In this document: positions 31,688-36,604 of the stretch, in pieces | Numbering within the stretch: position 1 is the first letter of the stretch | Layout of the letters: every line of letters begins with the position of its first letter | Source: Candidatus Omnitrophota bacterium | Lineage (GTDB): Bacteria; Omnitrophota; Gorgyraeia; Zapsychrales; Fredricksoniimonadaceae | Direction of reading: 5' to 3' | DNA: 36,604 bases | NCBI GenBank assembly: GCA_028865345.1 | Contig: JAGWKL010000004.1 | Coordinates: 143,422 to 180,025, forward strand | Program-made: the position numbers and the translations under genes | The notes under the pieces: generated by a model | The model's database searches: none | The model's input: only the letters and a program-made list of their open reading frames with translations | What the model was told of the DNA's origin: nothing

Positions 31688-32548
31688 CTATAAACCGTGG
31701 GCTTGCAGCAAGAGAATTACTGCTGAAACTCCCAGGCAATAAAAACCAAATATATACCAGCGGCCGCCTTCCAGCCAGCTGGAAAGCCATTTAAGCGCCG
31801 CCAAACCCGCAATGAAACTGAAGAACATGCCCGCGACACCGGGAAAGAACAATCCCATGGCCCCTGCCCCGTGCAAGGCCGCCCCATGCTGCGCCTTCAG
31901 CAGCCTTAAGGCCTCCCTTAAAACGACCGGTGGCGTCAGGATGACTGCCAGGGCAAAACTGAAATCTTCCACGTACTTTTTCTCCAGGCCAAGGATAAGC
32001 CCGGTGGAAATCGTCGCCCCTGAACGCGAAAATCCGCGGAAAGGAAGGCAAAGGCCCTGGATCAACCCGATCAAAACAGAAGACTTCAGGTTCATCGGAC
32101 CGTATTTGGGGCCCTCTTGCTTGAGCCCCGTGCAAAGGATAAGGGCGCCCACCACGGCCAGACCGCCTGAGATGATCAACAGATTGCCGAAGATCATTTC
32201 CACGGCGGCATGAGGAACATTCTTCAAAAAGACCTTCTCAATGATGAATTTCAGCAACAAGCCCAGGATCCCCGTGGCGATGGTTGCAGCAATCAGGAAC
32301 CGGGCCGATTCCCAAAACACCTGTTTTGTTCTAAAAAAATTTTCCTTCCATGAGTTCCAGAAATAGACCAGGACCGCGAACATGGTGCCGGTATGAAGCA
32401 TGACCAAAACCAGCGTCATTTCAGGCGCCGTGGGATCAAGCCCCATGAACTTCTCCGCTATAATGACATGCGCGGAACTGGAGACCGGCAATAATTCCGT
32501 CAGCCCCTGGATGACGGCCAAGACCAGAATTTTAGGTATGGTAAGCAT
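31688..32548 (-). CDS. uppP: Undecaprenyl-diphosphatase
   Basis: This 286-residue membrane enzyme recycles undecaprenyl diphosphate to the monophosphate carrier for peptidoglycan and polysaccharide synthesis. [14 protein letters not shown] carries the E-x3-E-like motif. [14 protein letters not shown] is the family PGxSRSG motif, with FRGFS in place of PG. The remaining helices and the 286-residue length are typical. Its start overlaps the end of the ABC ATPase gene by 17 bases, so both are translated from one message. Confidence 0.95.
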   Translation of the reverse strand: MLTIPKILVLAVIQGLTELLPVSSSAHVIIAEKFMGLDPTAPEMTLVLVMLHTGTMFAVLVYFWNSWKENFFRTKQVFWESARFLIAATIATGILGLLLKFIIEKVFLKNVPHAAVEMIFGNLLIISGGLAVVGALILCTGLKQEGPKYGPMNLKSSVLIGLIQGLCLPFRGFSRSGATISTGLILGLEKKYVEDFSFALAVILTPPVVLREALRLLKAQHGAALHGAGAMGLFFPGVAGMFFSFIAGLAALKWLSSWLEGGRWYIFGFYCLGVSAVILLLQAHGL

Positions 32549-33311
32549 TGAATTTCACCTTTCGCAAATTAAAAAGCCTGGCCATATTCCCAGGGGTCAG
32601 AACGGCCTTTTTGAGCCCGTCTTTGTATATTTTACCGTCCTTCATCAGGATGACACGCTTTATTTCCGGGATGATATCGGAAAAGTTGTGCGTTACCAAA
32701 ATGATGCTGATACCTGATTTCGCGATTTTCCTTAAAATATCCCTGAATTTATAAAAGGCGTGCAGGTCGAGGCTGTTGGACGGTTCATCCAGGATAAGCG
32801 CCTTGGGATCATGCACCAGGGCCCTGCCGATCAAAAAACGCCTGGCCTCACCGGAAGACATGTGGTTGACCGGCCTGTCCTGAAGATGCCCGATCTCCAA
32901 AAATTCAATGACCTGCCCGGCTCGTCTTTTCATCGCATCGGTCAAACGTTCCCTAAACAGGCCGATGCTGCTGAAAAATCCCGATAACACCATCTCCATG
33001 CCGGTGATGTCCCGGGTACAGGCGTATTGCAGGTCATTGGAAACAATGCCCAACAAAGAACGCAAGTCAAAAACATTCCAGCCGTCCTGTCCCCAGATCT
33101 TAAAAGAGCTTCCGGCGCGGGCCAGAGGATAATATTCCCTGGTGATGACCTTAATGAGAGAAGATTTGCCCGAGCCATTGGGGCCCAAAATGGCCGCATT
33201 CTCGCCCTCATAGATCTTCAGGGAAATGGAATCCAGGATCTTTTGATTTTTACCTCTCAGGACCGTGACATTCTCAAATTCTATTAACGGCACTCCGGTT
33301 TTAGACTTCAT
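32532..33311 (-). CDS. ABC ATPase without adjacent permease
   Basis: This 259-residue ATPase has Walker A GPNGSGKSS (43-51), the non-standard signature MSSGEARRFLIGRAL in place of LSGGQ, Walker B LILDEPSNSLD and H-loop LVTHNFSDI. The layout recalls the ModF/ZnuC-like group. No permease gene accompanies it, so it may be a free-standing or regulatory ATPase. It overlaps uppP by 17 bases at its end and the methyltransferase by 4 bases at its start. Confidence 0.85.
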   Translation of the reverse strand: MKSKTGVPLIEFENVTVLRGKNQKILDSISLKIYEGENAAILGPNGSGKSSLIKVITREYYPLARAGSSFKIWGQDGWNVFDLRSLLGIVSNDLQYACTRDITGMEMVLSGFFSSIGLFRERLTDAMKRRAGQVIEFLEIGHLQDRPVNHMSSGEARRFLIGRALVHDPKALILDEPSNSLDLHAFYKFRDILRKIAKSGISIILVTHNFSDIIPEIKRVILMKDGKIYKDGLKKAVLTPGNMARLFNLRKVKFNAYHT

Positions 33312-34087
33312 GACTTTTCACCGACGAGAATGACGATGGGATAAACCAGAAAGGTGTCCTTGCCGCGGCCCGTCGACACAAGGCCGGGCTTGTCGTTGTG
33401 CACCAGCCGGCGGATCCTGTCCGCGCAACCGGGCTTGGGAAACGAGGCGCTTAATTGGCTTTCCAGTTCTATTGCCAACTGATAGAACGCGGTCTTAATG
33501 AGGCGCAAGCCGGCAGAACGCATCATGTTCTTGAGTTGCGGCAATGATAAGGCCTTGACGTGGGAGTCATCCCGCAATTTTTCCAGTAAATTGTGCAGCC
33601 GCGAATGCGCCCGGGATTTTGTAAATACATCGATGACGGCTACCCTGCCTTTTGGGGCGGCCACCCTTTTCATTTCCTTTAAAACGCCAAGCGGCCTTAA
33701 GAAATGATGGACTGAGAATCTTGTCACCACGGCGGAAAATGAGGCGTCTGCAAAGGGCAGGCTGTAGACATCCCCTTGCTTAAAATCCATATTCGACAAT
33801 TTCCCTTCCCGCCGCAACAGACGCGCCTGCTTGAGCATTTTGGGAACAAGATCGATGCCGGTGACATGTTTGGCTTTTTGGGCCATGGCGCAACTCATCA
33901 TGCCCGGCCCGCAGGCGACGTCCAGCACGGTATCTTTTTTATTGATCCCCGCGGCCTTGATGATCAGATTGAACGCGGCCTGGTTGGAATGCGCGGGGAC
34001 CTTCCTGGAAAAAGGGATTGCCTGCCGGGTGAATTGCTGCAGGATGCGCTTATTATGCTTCTCTTGTTTTTTGATTTCAGCGACCAT
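33308..34087 (-). CDS. Class I SAM-dependent methyltransferase
   Basis: This 259-residue protein carries the Rossmann SAM motif VLDVACGPGMMSCAMAQKA, the acidic GIDLVPKML, and post-motif DVYSLPFADASFSAVVTRF. VHHFLRPLGVLKEMKRVAAPKGR follows, as in Methyltransf_11/UbiE-like enzymes. The N-terminal RQAIPFSRKVPAHS recalls menaquinone/ubiquinone-type methyltransferases, but the substrate is not certain. Its stop overlaps the ABC ATPase start by 4 bases, giving a tightly coupled cluster with uppP. Confidence 0.88.
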   Translation of the reverse strand: MVAEIKKQEKHNKRILQQFTRQAIPFSRKVPAHSNQAAFNLIIKAAGINKKDTVLDVACGPGMMSCAMAQKAKHVTGIDLVPKMLKQARLLRREGKLSNMDFKQGDVYSLPFADASFSAVVTRFSVHHFLRPLGVLKEMKRVAAPKGRVAVIDVFTKSRAHSRLHNLLEKLRDDSHVKALSLPQLKNMMRSAGLRLIKTAFYQLAIELESQLSASFPKPGCADRIRRLVHNDKPGLVSTGRGKDTFLVYPIVILVGEKS

Positions 34088-34143
34088 AATCTTTGGAAAT
34101 TATACTCTAATATTTCCAACTGTCACTCATTTTAGAAGGGAGG

Positions 34144-36604
34144 TCAAACCTTTGCCAAAACTTGCGGCTCTTGGGCGGCTTCATCCACGCCCAACAATTG
34201 GAAGGGACTTGAGATGGGAGTTATGTTGATGATGACCGGCTTAAAGCCTTCAAAGCCGCCCTGCTCCAATTGGTCCAGTTGGCCCGGATCAAAGCGCATT
34301 TTGATGGTCTTGCCGGTGCGTTTGACGGCGATTTGGTTGAGGTCAATACCGCCGGGGGCTTTGTTTATAGCTTGTCGCGGCGTTTGCAGCATGGCCCGAT
34401 CAGATTCTAAAATCCTGATAGCTTCCCGGACTTCCGCTAAATTTGGATTAGGGTGGACAACTAAGGAGCCCTGATATGTTATTATGGATTCATTCATTCT
34501 TTTTTCCTGATCCAATAACCACTGCAGTCCCTGCTCATCCCCCAACTTCCCGAGCAATAAGGCTACTTTTGCAAAATGCGGCTGATAAAGCCGGGTATTA
34601 TTGTAGGTGGAATTTTCCAATAACTCCCATAAAGTGCTCTTTAACTCCCGGCTATTGCTTTTTAATAGATCATCGAAAGATCTTTTCTGATCAATCACAG
34701 AGGAGTTGCGGGACAGAATAGTAATAATATTCTCCGACATGGAAGATTTATGATAGATGGATCTAAAAATTGCTATCAAAACCGCCAAAGACACGCCCCC
34801 TATGGCCGTCAATTCAAAAATCGTGCCGGGCCCCAACATCGCCGCATCCGGATCCATTTCTTTAGCTTCCCGCAGCGCTTGCATACTCGCCAATGGCGGG
34901 GCTTCTTTGTGGTTGACGGCGCTTGCTGACGCGGCCTTGGCGGGGCCGGTCAAACGATTAATGACCTTGTCCAACTCATCGAGACCGGTAGATTTATCTA
35001 AAATAAAGGCATCCTCCGGCTTTAATTTTCTTGCTTCAATCCTTGCCGCTAAAAGATCAGGGTCTGATGACCAAATAATTATAGGAATTTTGTTATGGGC
35101 CTTTTTGAGCGCAATGATCAAATCAATGCCGTCCATCTTCGGCATTGAGGTATCGGTTAAAACAAGATCAAAAGGCTTTTGGGAAGAAGCTGCCAATTTC
35201 TTTAAAGCATCCCTGCCGTCCACGGCCGTCACTACCGAATTTCCGTAGTCCATCAAAGAGTCTTTCACGGTTTCTCTCATAATTTGACTGTCATCCACCA
35301 ATAAAATCCTTTTGGACGTTTTTTCAGAGGTCATGGCTTTGTCTTTAGTAACGCTGCTTATAAAATGCATCGGCATCCCGAAAGATATCGGTATCACATA
35401 AGCGCTGGCAAATATGAGCGTCGCGTCGATAGGGTAATGGTTCATAATAAACCCTAACAGGATCGAAAGCGATATAGGATAAACGCCCATAAAAAAGGTA
35501 CCCCCAACAGGAATGCCCCAAATTAAAGAACCCACTTCTTGAAATTTTCTATTATCTTCTTTCAATCGGCCCAAAAAGCCGGTGATTGCACCCATGGTCC
35601 CGAATGTGAGCGCTTCGGCCCAATAAGGATGGCTGGAAGCCCATTGCCAAATCTCACTGATCATCGCCATATCGGTTTTAGTCATCCCAGCCGCCCATAA
35701 TGGATGCTTACTTAAAAACCGGATGGCATCGCCCGTTTGCGCTGAAACCGCGGTCATTTTTAAATTCAACGGCATTAAAAGTGAACTTAAGCCAAGACTC
35801 CTATAGGCCTGTATCGACTTAATAGATTGGCCGGTGATCGCTGATACAGCTCGATCCGCCTCCCTTTGGGCGATTTCTGATTTGAGCATCGCCGCGTCTG
35901 GGTTTTGTTTACGAGTTCTCACTACATCACCAACCTTATATTTCTGCCCTCCCAAATCATCCCCCGCCACATAGCTTTTTCCAAATTGATCATACGCAGT
36001 GTATTCATAGACGGGCTTAAGACCCATATTGCCGATTTTGAAGGCACGCACCTCCACAATCCTTCTTTTCCCGTTCTTAATCCGATCCCCCGGTTTTATT
36101 GTAACTATTGAACCGGACATGGCGGAATCTCCGCCGGCTTTTCCATTTTTATCAAATTCGCCACCCCTAGGGACATACCACCTTTCTTGCTCTTCATCCC
36201 AGAAATATCCTTTCTTTGGGACAAACGTACCAAAAGGTGAATCTGGGCCTACTGTTATAGACGTCCCATCTCTAAAAAAAACGTCCGTATCCTTCTCTCT
36301 ATAGACGGTATCGTGAACTCCCCCCTCTCTCGCCTCCACATCAACCACCTCATTCATGTGTCTGGCACGGAATTCATCGATTCTTTCTTTCGTTCGTCTC
36401 ACCCAAAGCTCATCCATTTTATATTTAATTTCCTTTTCCTTCTGAGCTTTTTTAAGGGCCTTCTCCAGGTAACCCTTTGCTCCTAAACCCATAGCACCAA
36501 TTGTACCAGCTGCAACAATTGCTATAGTTAAACTTATCATCGCCCCATCACTTCTAACGGCAGATGTCTGGCCGTCTGTAGACACATGATCCGGTTCAAG
36601 CTTA
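34144..36604 (-). CDS. Giant membrane protein with embedded receiver domain (5' end outside window)
   Basis: The frame stays open through the window edge: upstream of the GTG at 36585 the codons read K-L-E-P-D-H, so this is the C-terminal part of a longer protein. Numbering from that GTG, the visible 813 residues hold a membrane segment (about 15-36), a soluble part, membrane helices (about 322-410), and a CheY-like receiver domain (about 426-545: D431-D432, phosphoacceptor D478 in LVLTDTSMP, S506 and K531). PDAAML repeats occur at 229-234 and 579-584. A helix follows at about 590-608. The C-terminal GGIDLNQIAVKRTGK and PVIINITPI region resembles, from memory, tails of very long Omnitrophota proteins. 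No kinase or output domain is visible. Confidence 0.8.
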   Translation of the reverse strand, partial: KLEPDHVSTDGQTSAVRSDGAMISLTIAIVAAGTIGAMGLGAKGYLEKALKKAQKEKEIKYKMDELWVRRTKERIDEFRARHMNEVVDVEAREGGVHDTVYREKDTDVFFRDGTSITVGPDSPFGTFVPKKGYFWDEEQERWYVPRGGEFDKNGKAGGDSAMSGSIVTIKPGDRIKNGKRRIVEVRAFKIGNMGLKPVYEYTAYDQFGKSYVAGDDLGGQKYKVGDVVRTRKQNPDAAMLKSEIAQREADRAVSAITGQSIKSIQAYRSLGLSSLLMPLNLKMTAVSAQTGDAIRFLSKHPLWAAGMTKTDMAMISEIWQWASSHPYWAEALTFGTMGAITGFLGRLKEDNRKFQEVGSLIWGIPVGGTFFMGVYPISLSILLGFIMNHYPIDATLIFASAYVIPISFGMPMHFISSVTKDKAMTSEKTSKRILLVDDSQIMRETVKDSLMDYGNSVVTAVDGRDALKKLAASSQKPFDLVLTDTSMPKMDGIDLIIALKKAHNKIPIIIWSSDPDLLAARIEARKLKPEDAFILDKSTGLDELDKVINRLTGPAKAASASAVNHKEAPPLASMQALREAKEMDPDAAMLGPGTIFELTAIGGVSLAVLIAIFRSIYHKSSMSENIITILSRNSSVIDQKRSFDDLLKSNSRELKSTLWELLENSTYNNTRLYQPHFAKVALLLGKLGDEQGLQWLLDQEKRMNESIITYQGSLVVHPNPNLAEVREAIRILESDRAMLQTPRQAINKAPGGIDLNQIAVKRTGKTIKMRFDPGQLDQLEQGGFEGFKPVIINITPISSPFQLLGVDEAAQEPQVLAKV

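Noticed and set aside
31635-31790. N-terminal extension of the MbfA-like protein by 52 residues
   Set aside because: The extension overlaps uppP, has no ferritin homology, and a strong GGAGGG site precedes the ATG at 31634.
36585-36604. GTG at 36585 as the true start of the giant protein
   Set aside because: The frame is open upstream to the window edge and there is no ribosome site, so the gene most likely continues outside.

Overview
The window looks like a chromosomal segment of a Gram-negative, probably free-living or surface-attached bacterium. I infer Candidatus Omnitrophota (Omnitrophica) or a close relative. The grounds are an FtsH-like protease with two AAA modules, a very long membrane protein carrying a receiver domain and repeated PDAAML motifs, type IV pilin operons under cyclic dinucleotide control, and a TMTC-like glycosyltransferase. 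This is a judgement from gene content, not a marker-gene assignment. Most of the window has balanced to GC-rich coding DNA. A block at about 12.6-16.8 kb is clearly AT-rich and looks acquired.

Layout. 0.1-3.8 kb (+): a Wzx-type flippase, a TPR envelope protein and an AsmA-like protein. 3.8-9.1 kb (-): pyruvate kinase, a His-rich secreted protein, several small envelope proteins (DUF3592-like, LTXXQ-like, OB-like) and a two-gene ABC-2 exporter. 9.2-10.3 kb (-): polyphosphate kinase 2, with a relic of a TrbB/VirB11-type conjugation ATPase abutting its 3' end. 10.3-17.0 kb (-): an accretion zone at an initiator tRNA gene. The intact tRNA-fMet lies at 16948-17024. Up to three decayed copies of its 3' half or terminator lie at about 10.31, 11.25 and 12.68 kb. 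Between them sit a hemerythrin plus winged-helix operon, an HNH-like plus PD-(D/E)XK pair, and AT-rich genes that are mostly small membrane proteins. 17.1-18.8 kb (-): ftsB-like and eno, with dispersed palindromes on both sides of ftsB.

18.9-22.9 kb (+): a GEMM-I (c-di-GMP type) riboswitch with its own promoter and intrinsic terminator leads a minor-pilin operon (PilV-, PilW- and PilX-like). The operon ends in a secreted Gly/Asn/Ser-repeat protein with a Cys ladder. 22.9-26.4 kb (+): a tandem-AAA FtsH-like M41 metalloprotease overlaps a lipoprotein gene. 26.43-26.92 kb: gene-free DNA built from nested inverted repeats. 26.9-36.6 kb (-): purN, an MFS transporter, a TMTC-like glycosyltransferase just behind tRNA-Thr(CGT), an MbfA-type ferritin/VIT iron exporter, uppP, an ABC ATPase, a methyltransferase, and the 3' part of a giant receiver-domain membrane protein that runs off the window.

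The strongest candidates for something undescribed are the protease with two complete FtsH-type AAA modules plus an M41 domain, the riboswitch-controlled pilin operon with its low-complexity Cys-ladder protein, and the tRNA-fMet accretion array with its AT-rich membrane-protein cargo.
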